A DNA stretch of 64,000 bases from Lepisosteus oculatus. Lineage: Eukaryota; Chordata; Actinopteri; Semionotiformes; Lepisosteidae. The notes beneath the pieces were generated by a model. It was not told the DNA's origin. It did not search any database and saw only the letters and a list, made by a program, of their open reading frames with translations. Positions 25,101-37,100 of the stretch are shown here, piece by piece. Numbering within the stretch: position 1 is the first letter of the stretch; each line of letters opens with the position of its first letter. The stretch covers positions 29,319,001 to 29,383,000 of the forward strand of contig NC_090697.1 of NCBI RefSeq assembly GCF_040954835.1, read 5' to 3'. Position numbers and translations under genes: made by a program.

Positions 25101-28100
25101 CCTATTCCTGCAGGAGACACAGGGACTGGACCGAGAGAATATAGGAAAATGGAGGGACAGAGAGGGGAACAGCGAGAGGCTAGGGTGACACTGGAGAGGA
25201 TGTGAGAGTGGAAGGTCCCTGCAACTACACAACACAACCATGAACCTACAGAAATACCAGTCAAACCGACCTGGTCTCCCACCGAACAAGTCACACAGGC
25301 ACTGCCCCACCTCAAGTACTGGACTAGCGCCCACTCCCTCAACCCCCCAGGAAAACCCCCTGGGAGCAGCAACACTCGCCCAGCATGCAGACCGAGGCTC
25401 AGGTACCCCAGCACTGCAGGCGCTGCTGGCCCACTCCAGCATCGAGCGCCCCCAGGCCCCCCCGCCACACCCCCGCCCAGCCGGGGCACAGAAACTCACC
25501 GCTGCACCCGGGAAGGAGGAGCGAAGACGCCGTGCTTGGGGGGGCAGCTGAAGTACTGCACCCCCCCCACCGAGCCGTCGTTCTTCCCACTGGGCTTGTC
25601 CAGCTCGACGCCCAGCCACAGCCCTGCGGGACAGACAGGCAGGCAGGGGCACAGCAAGAGAGGCTCTCGGTCACGGGGGAATCTCTCCGGACCGGACCGG
25701 GGGTACCTCCGTTCTAGTGAATCTCTCCAGCACGCGCTGCAAATACCTCAGTAACGCACTCTCTCACGAGTACACTGTGAGGACCTCAGTCATAGAGTGA
25801 GAGTACCTCATGAGTACACTGTGAATACTTCAGTCAGAGTGCAACTCAGGAGCAGAGCGAGTACTTCAGTGTTAGAGTGAGAGTATCTCATGAGTACACT
25901 GTGAATACTTCAGTCAGAGTGCAACTCAGGAGCAGAGTGAGTACTTCAGTGTTAGAGTGAGAGTATCTCATGAGTACACTGTGAATACTTCAGTCAGAGT
26001 GCATCTCAGGAGCAGAGTGAGTACTTCAGTGTTAGAGTGAGAGTATCTCATGAGTACACTGTGAATACTTCAGTCAGAGTGCATCTCAGGAGCAGAGTGA
26101 GTACTTCAGTGTTAGAGTGAGAGTATCTCATGAGTACACTGTGAATACTTCAGTCAGAGTGCATCTCAGGAGCAGAGTTCTTCAGTGTTAGAGTGAGAGT
26201 ATCTCATGAGTACACTGTGAATACTTCAGTCAGAGTGCATCTCAGGAGCAGAGCGAGTACTTCAGTGTTAGAGGGAGAGTATCTCATGAGTACACTGTGA
26301 ATACTTCAGTCAGAGTGCATCTCAGGAGCAGAGCGAGTACTTCAGTGTTAGAGCGAGAGTATCTCATGAGTACACTGTGAATGCTTCAGTCAGAGTGCAT
26401 CTCAGGAGCAGAGCGAGTACTTCAGTGTTAGAGGGAGAGTATCTCATGAGTACACTGTGAACACTTCAGTCAGAGTGCATCTCAGGAGCAGAGTGAGTAC
26501 TTCAGTGTTAGAGGGAGAGTATCTCATGAGTACACTGTGAACACTTCAGTCAGAGTGCATCTCAGGAGCAGAGTGAGTACTTCAGTGTTAGAGGGAGAGT
26601 ATCTCATGAGTACACTGCGAATACTTCAGTCATAGCAGTTAGTTCAGGAGTACAATGTGAGTAGTTCAGTAAGAGTCTAAGTATCTTATGGAGTAGTGTG
26701 CAATTATCTCATGAGTACACTATGTGTCCTTTAGTCATACAGAGTAAATAGTTCAGGAGTATACTGCGAGTACTTTCATAGGGTGCGAGTATCTCAGGAG
26801 CAGGGCGTAAGACTCTCAGGAGTACTTCTGTCATAGGGCGCGAGTATCTCAGGAGTACACTGTGAGTATTGTATTCATAGGATGTGAGTATCTCAGGAGC
26901 AGGGCGCGAGACTCTCAGGAGTACACTGCGAATACTTCAGTCATAGCAGTTAGTTCAGGAGTACAATATGAGTAGTTCAGTCATAGTCTAAGTATCTTAT
27001 GGAGTAGTGTGCAATTATCTCATGAGTACACTATGTGTCCTTTAGTCATACAGAGTAAATAGTTCAGGAGTATACTGCGAGTACTTTCATAGGGTGCGAG
27101 TATCTCAGGAGCAGGGCGTAAGACTCTCAGGAGTACTTCTGTCATAGGGTATCTCAGGAGTACACTGTGAGTATTGTATTCATAGGATGTGAGTATCTCA
27201 GGAGCAGGGCGCGAGACTCTCAGGAGTACACTGTGAATACTTCAGTCATAGCAGTTAGTTCAGGAGTACAATATGAGTAGTTCAGTCATAGTCTAAGTAT
27301 CTTATGGAGTAGTGTGCAATTATCTCATGAGTACACTATGAGTCCTTTAGTCATAGAGAGTAAATAGTTCAGGAGTATACTGTGAGTACTTTCATAGGGT
27401 GCGAGTATCTCAGGAGCAGGGCGTAAGACTCTCAGGAGTACTTCTGTCATAGGGCGCGAGTATCTCAGGAGTACACTGTGAGTATTTTATTCATAGGATG
27501 TGAGTATCTCAGGAGCAGGGCGCGAGACTCTCAGGAGTACACAGGAGTACTTCAGTCTTAGGGTGTGAGTATCTGAGGAGCAGGGTGCGAGTGTCTCGGC
27601 TATAGTGGCGAGGCAGACTGACCCGGGGCGAAGCTGGTCTTGCCACAGAAGCGCACCACGCCGGTCCTCTGCCCCACCACCAGCACTCGCTCCCCCAGCT
27701 GCACCTCCGGCTCCTCCGACACCACGCTGCTCGCGGACGGAGTCCTGGGCCCGGGACCTGGGGGACAGAGCGCTGAGCCTCAGTGACGGGAGATTAGAGA
27801 CAGAGGCCTGAAACGGTGGCTCAACAGCTGAACCGCGCGGTCGTTCAGGGCGACAGTGACCCAGTGCAGGGCGACAGTGACCCAGGGGTGTGTGGGACAC
27901 AGTGCAGGGCGACAGTGACCCAGTGCAGGACGGGACCCAGTGCAGGGTGAGAGTGCCCCAGGGGTGTGTGGGACCCAGTGCAGGGCGACAGTGACCCAGT
28001 GCAGGGTGAGAGTGACCCAGGGGTGTGTGGGACCCAGTGCAGGGCGACAGTGACCCAGTGCAGGGTGACAGTGACCCAGGGGTGTGTGGGACACAGTGCA

Positions 28101-31100
28101 GGGTGACAGCGACCCAGTGCAGGGTGGGACCCAGTGCAGGACGACAGGGACCCAGTGCAGGGTGGGACCCAGTGCAGGACGACAGTGACCCAGTGCAGGG
28201 TGAGAGTGACCCAGGGGTGTGTGGGACACAGTGCAGGGCGACAGCGACCCAGTGCAGGGCGACAGTGACCCAGTGCAGGGTGGGACCCAGTGCAGGGCGA
28301 CAGTGACCCAGTGCAGGGCGACAGTGACCCAGGGGTGTGTGGGACCCAGTGCAGGGCGACAGTGACCCAGTGCAGGGCGAGACGCAGTGCAGGGCGAGAC
28401 GCAGTGCAGGGCGACAGTGACCCAGGGGTGTGTGGGACCCAGTGCAGGGTGGGACCCAGTGCAGGACGACAGTGACCCAGTGCAGGACGACAGTGACCCA
28501 GTGCAGGGTGGGACCCAGTGCAGGGCGACAGCGACGCAGTGCAGGGTGGGCACAGTACCGGCGGAGGTCCGGGCAGAAGAGGGCGTTGCCGTCTTGGCGT
28601 TGGAGTGGGCTCTCTCTCTCCTGGGGCGGGCGGGAGGGCGCTGCCGTGGGGCTGGACGGGGACGGCCGAGGGGCGGGGTTTTAGAGTCCAGAGACGAGGA
28701 GGAGGAGGAGCGGCTGGAGGCGTGGAGAGAGGAAGACCCTGGGCCAGGAGAGAGAGGAGAGACCTTCAGACAGGTGGAGAGACGGGTGCAGCAGTCCAGG
28801 CCCGCGCGCTGGGACAGCAAGGGACAGGCTCTGCAGAGACACCCACGTCTCGTCGACATCCCACGCCCCAGCGGGCTGAAGGGACAGCAGGTCCTCTGCC
28901 TTGAGTGGACGGCCCTGGGATTCCCAGGGAAGCTCTGTGCCCACAGCGCCGGGCTCAGCGGCCGGATTAGGAGAGGTGGGGGCGGAGTCTGCTCTCCGGG
29001 GGCAGGAGCAGTGCCAGACATCAGGAGCGCCATTTCAGACACACCCCGACATCTCAGAGGGCATAACGGCAAACACTATAGCCTTTAGGCAGCACGGCGA
29101 GGGGCAGTTAGAGCGAGGGGCCCTGGCCGAGGAGCAAGGGGCAGTTTGAGCGAGGGGCAGTTGGAGTGGGCCCTGGCCGAGGAGCGAGGGGCAGTTAGAG
29201 TGGGGCCCTGGCCGAGGAGCGAGGGGCAGTTAGAGCGAGGGGCAGATGGAGTGGGGCCCTGGCCGAGGAGCGAGGGGCAGTTAGAGCGAGGGGCAGTTAG
29301 AGCGAGGGGCCCTGGCCGAGGGGCGAGGGGCAGTTAGAGTGGGCCCTGGGCGAGGAGCGAGGGGCAGTCAGAGCCGTACCTGGATGTGCCTCACAGGGCT
29401 GGTCTGCCCCCGGGGGGGGCGCGGGGCTGTCTATCGGTGGCGCCCTCTGGTGTTTGACAGGTGGGCCTCTAGCTGTGGTGTGGCCCCAGACCCAGAACAG
29501 AAGCAGGAAGAGCCGTGAGAGGAGCTGGGACCCTGTGCCTGGACCTCATGCAGACACACAAGACTGCTGGCAGTGAGGAGCTCCCCACCCTGACACTCAC
29601 TCACACTGGAGCAGCATCGGGGCTCCCCAGTCACCCCTGACCGACACACAGCTCCCCACCCTGACAATCACTGGCACAGGAGCAGCATCGGGGCTCCTCG
29701 CCGCAGTGCAGGACACCCCAGTCACCCCTCACGACACTACAGGCTCTGCGCCGCGGTGCGAGACACCCCAGTCACCCCTCACGACACTACAGGCTCTGCG
29801 CCGCAGTGCAGGACACCCCAGTCACCCCTCACGACACTACAGGCTCTGCGCCGCGGTGCGAGACACCCCAGTCACCCCTCACGACACTACAGGCTCTGCG
29901 CCGGGGTGCGAGACACCCCAGTCACCCCTCACGACACTACAGGCTCTGCGCCGGGGTGCGAGACACCCCAGTCACCCCTCACCGACACTACCGGCTCCTC
30001 ACCCCGGTGCCAGACACCCCAGTCACCCCTGACGACACTACAGGCTCCGCGCCACGGTGCGAGACACCCCAGTCACCCCTGACTGACACACAGCTCCGCG
30101 CCACAGTGTGGGACACCCCAGTCACCCCTGACTGACACACAGCTCCGTGCCGCAGTGCGAGACACCCCAGTCACCCCTGACCCTGAGGCCCCTGGCTCAC
30201 CTGTGTTGATCTTGGCAGTGACGTGCGACAGGTCCAGCCTCCCTGACCGCAGAGGCGTGGAGCTGCGGAGGGTCGCCCTGCGGCGCTCTGAGGCCTTGCC
30301 GATCTTCGACAGGGGAGCAAAGATCCCTGGGGCAAGAGGTCAGAGGTCAGCCAGGGTTGACACGGGCTCCTACCCCTACCCACCAAGGCCCTGCTTCCTC
30401 TCGAGCGCCGTGTGGCGTGGTGCATGTTTCTCACTAACCGACCACTATATGCTGTGAATAATTAAAAACAAACAGGAGGAGTAAGAAACGAGCTTCCTGG
30501 CTAGCATGAATCAAACAGCTTGACCTCCCTCCTGCACAGAACCGTAGCCCGGCCCCATGGGAATCTAGAACAGCAAACACTGCTTAGATCAGTGTGTTAA
30601 TGACTGGCTGTCCAGAGGACACAGGGAACAAGCCCAGATCTGGCCTGCTTTTCAAGCCCTGATCCTGCCCATTTCACACTAACACAGAGGACAGCAGCAC
30701 AGAGACAACACTGGGAAGTGTTCTGGTAGTTCTGGTACCGTGTTTGGGCTGACAGCTGAAGTACTGGACCCCACCAACTGAGCCATCATTCTTCCCTTCC
30801 GGGTCATCCAGCTCCACCCCGGCCCACTGCCCGCTGGCAAACTCCGTCCCGCCGCAGAAACGCAGCGTGCCAACCTGCACAGAGAGAGGAGCACGGGGTC
30901 AGGCCCGAGCGCCCGGGTGCAGTCTGGCCACTAACACTCCGGCGCTGGAGTGCTCCAGATCCGAGACACGGCTCTCCACTGAGCTGAAGCCACAAGGCCC
31001 TACACACGTCCACACCATCCCCCACCCACCTGCTGGAGAGCAGCCTAGAGCCCTGTACCCCAGGGCTCCCCCAACCCCCCAGTCCTCTGTACCCCAGGGC

Positions 31101-34100
31101 TCCCCAGACCCCCCAGTCCTCCAGCTCCCAGACCCCAGGGCTCCCCAGACCCCCAGTCCTCCAGCTCCCTGTACCCCAGGGCTCCCCAGACCCCCAGTCC
31201 TCCAGCTCCCTGTACCCCAGGGCTCCCCAGACCCCCAGTCCTCCAGCTCCCAGACCCCAGGGCTCCCCAGACCCCCAGTCCTCCAGCTCCCAGACCCCAG
31301 GGCTCCCCAGACCCCCCAGTCCACCAGCTCCCAGACCCCAGGGCTCCCCAGACCCCCAGTCCTCCAGCTCCCTGTACCCCAGGGCTCCCCAGACCCCCAG
31401 TCCTCCAGCTCCCTGTACCCCAGGGCTCCCCAGACCCCCAGTCCTCCAGCTCCCTGTACCCCAGGGCTCCCCCAACCCCCCAGTCCTCCAGCTCCCAGTC
31501 CCCAGGGCTCCCCAGTCCTCCAGTTCCCTGTACCCCAGGGCTCCCAAAACCCCCAGCCCACCAGCTCCCAGACCCCAGGGCTCCCCAGACCCCCCAGTCC
31601 ACCAGCTCCCAGACCCCAGGGCTCCCCAGACCCCCCAGTCCACCAGCTCCCAGTCCCCAGGGCTCCCCAGTCCTCCAGTTCCCTGTACCCCAGGGCTCCC
31701 CAGACCCCCAGTCCTCCAGCTCCCTGTACCCCAGGGCTCCCCAGACCCCCAGTCCTCCAGCTCCCTGTACCCCAGGGCTCCCCAGACCCCCAGTCCTCCA
31801 GCTCCCTGTACCCCAGGGCTCCCCAGACCCCCAGTCCTCCAGCTCCCTGTACCCCAGGGCTCCCCCGACCCCCAGTCCTCCAGCTCCCAGACCCCAGGGC
31901 TCCCCAGACCCCCAGTCCTCCAGCTCCCTGTACCCCAGGGCTCCCCCGACCCCCAGTCCTCCAGCTCCCAGACCCCAGGGCTCCCCAGACCCCCCAGTCC
32001 TCCAGCTCCCTGTACCCCAGGGCTCCCCAGACCCCCAGTCCTCCAGCTCCCTGTACCCCAGGGCTCCCCAGACCCCCAGTCCTCCAGCTCCCTGTACCCC
32101 AGGGCTCCCCAGACCCCCAGTCCTCCAGCTCCCTGTACCCCAGGGCTCCCCCGACCCCCAGTCCTCCAGCTCCCTGTACCCCAGGGCTCCCCAGACCCCC
32201 AGTCCTCCAGCTCCCTGTACCCCAGGGCTCCCCAGACCCCCAGTCCTCCAGCTCCCTGTACCCCAGGGCTCCCCAGACCCCCAGTCCTCCTGTTCCCTGT
32301 ACCCCAGGGCTCCCCAGACCCCCAGACCCAAGGGCTCCCCCAATCACCAGTCCCCTCCACCCCCCAACCCCAGGGCTCCACAAACCTCAGGAGACCCCCA
32401 GTCCTCTGACTCCCAGCCCCCAGTCTGCCCCAGGATGAGCAGCACGAGGCTCTGTCAGAGCGGGCCCCACGCCCGGCCCTTCTGTCCCTCGCACCTTCTG
32501 GCCAGCGATGACCACCCGGTCCCCCAGGCGCAGCCCCAGCGCGGTCAGCAGGCTCCTGGTCCTGTCGGGCTGCGGCGAGGCGAGGCCAGCCTCCTGAGGC
32601 AGGGCCTCCCGCAGCAGCTGCCTCAGCTCCTTGGCCAGAGCTGCAGCGTCGGCCATCTCCAGGGGCATGTCCAGCGGCTCGGGCACCACGTCCACCGGGC
32701 ACTGCCCGCGCTCGTTCTGGCAGGGAGAGAGGAGGCACCCGTCACCAGCCGACACACGAGCCAGAGTCCCACTGCTGCCTCAGCACCACTGCAGGCAGCA
32801 CCGCTACACCCACACGCGACAGCTTCGTCATCGTCATGGTCATCATCATCATCAGCGCAGTCATGCAACGCCTTCGTCATCGTCATCAGCACCGTCATGC
32901 AACGGCTTCGTCATCGTCAGCACCGTCATGCAACGGCTTCGTCATCATCATCGTCATCAGCGTTGTCATGCAACGGCTTCGTCATCGTCCTCAGTGCTGT
33001 CATGCAACGCCTTCATCGTCATCGTCCTCAGTGCTGTCATGCAACACCTTCGTCATCGTCCTCAGTGCTGTCATGCAACGCCTTCGTCATCGTCCTCAGT
33101 GCTGTCATGCAACACCTTCGTCATCGTCCTCAGTGCTGTTCTTCCTCATCTTCGACAACAGGAATAACCAGGTATCTCGACACGTGCAGAACGACACCCC
33201 AGTCCCCCCCCCACTGACACTAGAGGCTTACTGCTGGAATCAAGTACTGTTCTTTTGGGGTGACTGGATCTCGCCGTCTAAGCAAAGCAGAGTTAGGTCT
33301 GTAATCCAGTCCACCACAACAAATTATCTCACCTATCCCATCACAGCTCATCTGCCCTGTCTACGTGTAACAGGCTCCACGCAGAAGCGCTGTGTCTGAC
33401 TGAAGGCTGCAGCTCTGTGCTGCCCTCCAGTGCTCACACTCTGAAAGTGCAGCTGCAGAGGAAAACGAGCAGCACCTGGTTGATGATTTTCAGACCTGAG
33501 AGAACTGCAGTTATGATACATCACTGTTTATCTCACGGTGTGTGGGAAATTTAAATAAAGCGCTGTTCTGATCTAAACTGCCACAAGCATCTGTGTCAAG
33601 CATCTGCCTTAAACACAGAGATTCAAACTTAAAACAATAATTCAGAATCACCCACTAGGAATAACCTCATTCATTCTCTTCAACAATGAATTTATTTTCA
33701 CAGGAGCAAAAGATTTCAATAGAAAGGTCTTCCTCAAGTCATTTTTCATTTCTGTAATAGAGTAATAGGAGGGTGGAACAAGCTTTCCAGCTGATACCCA
33801 GGTGGCTGAAGCTGACACCCTGGTTTCTCTCAACAAACAGCTGGATGAGAACCTGGGATTTAATAAACTACTAATTACAACAGGGGCCAGATGGGCCACA
33901 TGGTTTCCTTTTGCTTGTAAACCCGTATTTGTTAACAGAGCTGAAATGTCCACATTGTCTCACAGTAAAGCCACTCCCCTCCTATCTCCTGCCTCCATGA
34001 GCGAATGTGTGAGACCACGCTGTGCTGAGTGTGTTGGTGCGTGCTCTGTTTTGTGCCCGGTGCTCTCCTGGCAGAGAGCGCAGTGATGCCCCCGTGCCCC

Positions 34101-37100
34101 TCTCACCCGGAAGGCAGGGTTGGCGCCGAGCTCCAGCAGGCACCTGACAGCTGACACACACAGGTTGGAGGCGGCGATGTGCAGGGGCGTGCCGAAGTTG
34201 AAATCGCTGCAGGTGGCATCCACCTCTGTGACAGCACAGACAGGGGACAGGGGACAGGGGACAGGGGACAGGGGACAGGGGACAGGGGACAGGGGACAGG
34301 GGACAGGCCGACATCATGACAGTAGGGCTCCACTGCGTGGCACTCAGAACTCAGCTGCCTAGATTGCTGGGAGAGGGTATTTAAAGTGTACTTACAGCCT
34401 TTGCCAGAACAGGGAGCTCAATAATGCACCGCAGCATGTGCATGTAGCATGTAAGCGTGTTCTGCAGTACCTGTGCATGCATCTCGGCCCATGACATGGT
34501 CTGCAGTGCCTGTGTGTGTGTTCTATGTTGCCTGTCATGGTTAGGGCGGGTGTGCGTGTGTGTGTGTTCCATCTTGCCTGTCAGGGTTAGGGCGGGTGTG
34601 TGCGTGTCAGGGTTAGGGCTGGTGTGCGTGTGTGTGTGTTCTATCTTGTCTGTCAGGGTTAGGGCGGGTGTGTGTGTGTCAGGGTTAGGGCGGGTGTGTG
34701 CGTGTCAGGGTTAGGGCGGGTGTGCGCGTGTCAGGGTTAGGGCGGGTGTGCGCGTGTGTCAGGGTTAGGGCGGGTGTGCGCGTGTGTCAGGGTTAGGGCG
34801 GGTGTGCGCGTGTGTCAGGGTTAGGGCGGGTGTGCGCGTGTGTCAGGGTTAGGGCTGGTGTGTGCGTGTCAGGGTTAGGGCGGGTGTGTGCGTGTGTCAG
34901 GGTTAGGGCTGGTGTGTGTGTGTGTCAGGGTTAGGGCGGGTGTGTGCGCGTGTGTCAGGGTTAGGGCGGGTGTGTGCGCGTGTGTCAGGGTTAGGGCTGG
35001 TGTGTGTGTGTGTCAGGGTTAGGGCTGGTGTGTGTGTGTGTGTCAGGGTTAGGGCTGGTGTGTGCGTGTGTGTCAGGGTTAGGGCTGGTGTGTGCGTGTG
35101 TGTCAGGGTTAGGGCTGGTGTGTGTGCGTGTCAGGGTTAGGGCGGGTGTGTGCATGTCAGGGTTAGGGCTGGTGTGTGCGTGTGTGTCAGGGTTAGGGCG
35201 GGTGTGTGCGTGTCAGGGTTAGGGCTGGTGTGTGTGTGTGTCAGGGTTAGGGCTGGTGTGTGTGTGTGTCAGGGTTAGGGCTGGTGTGTGCGCGTCAGGG
35301 TTAGGGCTGGTGTGTGCGTGTGTCAGGGTTAGGGCTGGTGTGCGCGTGTGTCAGGGTTAGGGCGGGTGTGTGTGTGTGTCAGGGTTAGGGCTGGTGTGTG
35401 CGTGTGTGTCAGGGTTAGGGCTGGTGTGTGCGTGTGTCAGGGTTAGGGCTGGTGTGTGTGTGTGTCAGGGTTAGGGCTGGTGTGTGCGTGTGTGTCAGGG
35501 TTAGGGCTGGTGTGTGCGTGTGTCAGGGTTAGGGCTGGTGTGTGTGTGTGTCAGGGTTAGGGCGGGTGTGTGCGTGTGTCAGGGTTAGGGCGGGTGTGTG
35601 CGTGTCAGGGTTAGGGCTGGTGTGTGCGTGTGTCAGGGTTAGGGCGGGTGTGCGCGTGTGTCAGGGTTAGGGCTGGTGTGTGTGTGTGTCAGGGTTAGGG
35701 CTGGTGTGCGCGTGTGTCAGGGTTAGGGCGGGTGTGTGCATGTCAGGGTTAGGGCTGGTGTGTGCGTGTGTGTCAGGGTTAGGGCTGGTGTGTGCGTGTG
35801 TGTCAGGGTTAGGGCTGGTGTGTGCGTGTGTGTCAGGGTTAGGGCTGGTGTGTGCGTGTGTGTCAGGGTTAGGGCTGGTGTGTGCGTGTGTGTCAGGGTT
35901 AGGGCGGGTGTGTGCGTGTCAGGGTTAGGGCTGGTGTGTGTGTGTGTCAGGGTTAGGGCTGGTGTGTGCGTGTGTGTCAGGGTTAGGGCTGGTGTGTGCG
36001 TGTGTGTCAGGGTTAGGGCTGGTGTGTGCGTGTGTGTCAGGGTTAGGGCTGGTGTGTGTGTGTGTCAGGGTTAGGGCTGGTGTGTGTGTGTGTCAGGGTT
36101 AGGGCTGGTGTGCGCGTGTGTCAGGGTTAGGGCGGGTGTGCGCGTGTGTCAGGGTTAGGGCTGGTGTGCGTGTGTGTCAGGGTTAGGGCGGGTGTGCGCG
36201 TGTGTCAGGGTTAGGGCGGGTGTGTGCGTGTCAGGGTTAGGGCTGGTGTGTGTGTGTGTCAGGGTTAGGGTTGGTGTGTGCGTGTGTGTCAGGGTTAGGG
36301 CTGGTGTGTGTGTGTGTCAGGGTTAGGGCTGGTGTGTGCGTGTGTCAGGGTTAGGGCTGGTGTGTGCGTGTGTGTCAGGGTTAGGGCGGGTGTGCGCGTG
36401 TGTGTCAGGGTTAGGGCGGGTGTGCGCGTGTGTCAGGGTTAGGGCGGGTGTGCGCGTGTGTCAGGGTTAGGGCGGGTGTGTGCGTGTCAGGGTTAGGGCT
36501 GGTGTGTGCGTGTCAGGGTTAGGGCTGGTGTGTGCGTGTGTCAGGGTTAGGGCTGGTGTGTGCGTGTGTGTCAGGGTTAGGGCTGGTGTGTGCGCGTGTG
36601 TCAGGGTTAGGGCTGGTGTGTGTGTGTGTCAGGGTTAGGGCTGGTGTGTGCGTGTGTCAGGGTTAGGGCTGGTGTGTGTGTGTGTCAGGGTTAGGGCTGG
36701 TGTGTGTGTGTGTCAGGGTTAGGGCTGGTGTGTGTGTGTGTCAGGGTTAGGGCTGGTGTGTGCGTGTGTCAGGGTTAGGGCTGGTGTGTGCGTGTCAGGG
36801 TTAGGGCTGGTGTGCGCGTGTCAGGGTTAGGGCGGGTGTGTGCGTGTGTCAGGGTTAGGGCTGGTGTGTGCGTGTGTCAGGGTTAGGGCTGGTGTGTGCG
36901 TGTGTCAGGGTTAGGGCTGGTGTGTGCGTGTGTCAGGGTTAGGGCTGGTGTGTGCGTGTCAGGGTTAGGGCTGGTGTGCGCGTGTCAGGGTTAGGGCTGG
37001 TGTGTGCGTGTGTCAGGGTTAGGGCGGGTGTGTGCATGTCAGGGTTAGGGCTGGTGTGTGCGCGTGTGTCAGGGTTAGGGCTGGTGTGTGCGTGTGTCAG

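Noticed and set aside
23216-25128. CRISPR-like regular repeats
   Set aside because: Units are contiguous tandem copies without unique spacers, in a vertebrate intron. The same applies to the 50-bp array at 42.9-44.2 kb.
30804-32738. Open frames of 430-644 codons on both strands (Gly/Trp-rich, or Pro/Ser-rich)
   Set aside because: They come from a 41-bp minisatellite without stops. No start context, no family resemblance, and they overlap a genuine CLIP4 exon in the same region.
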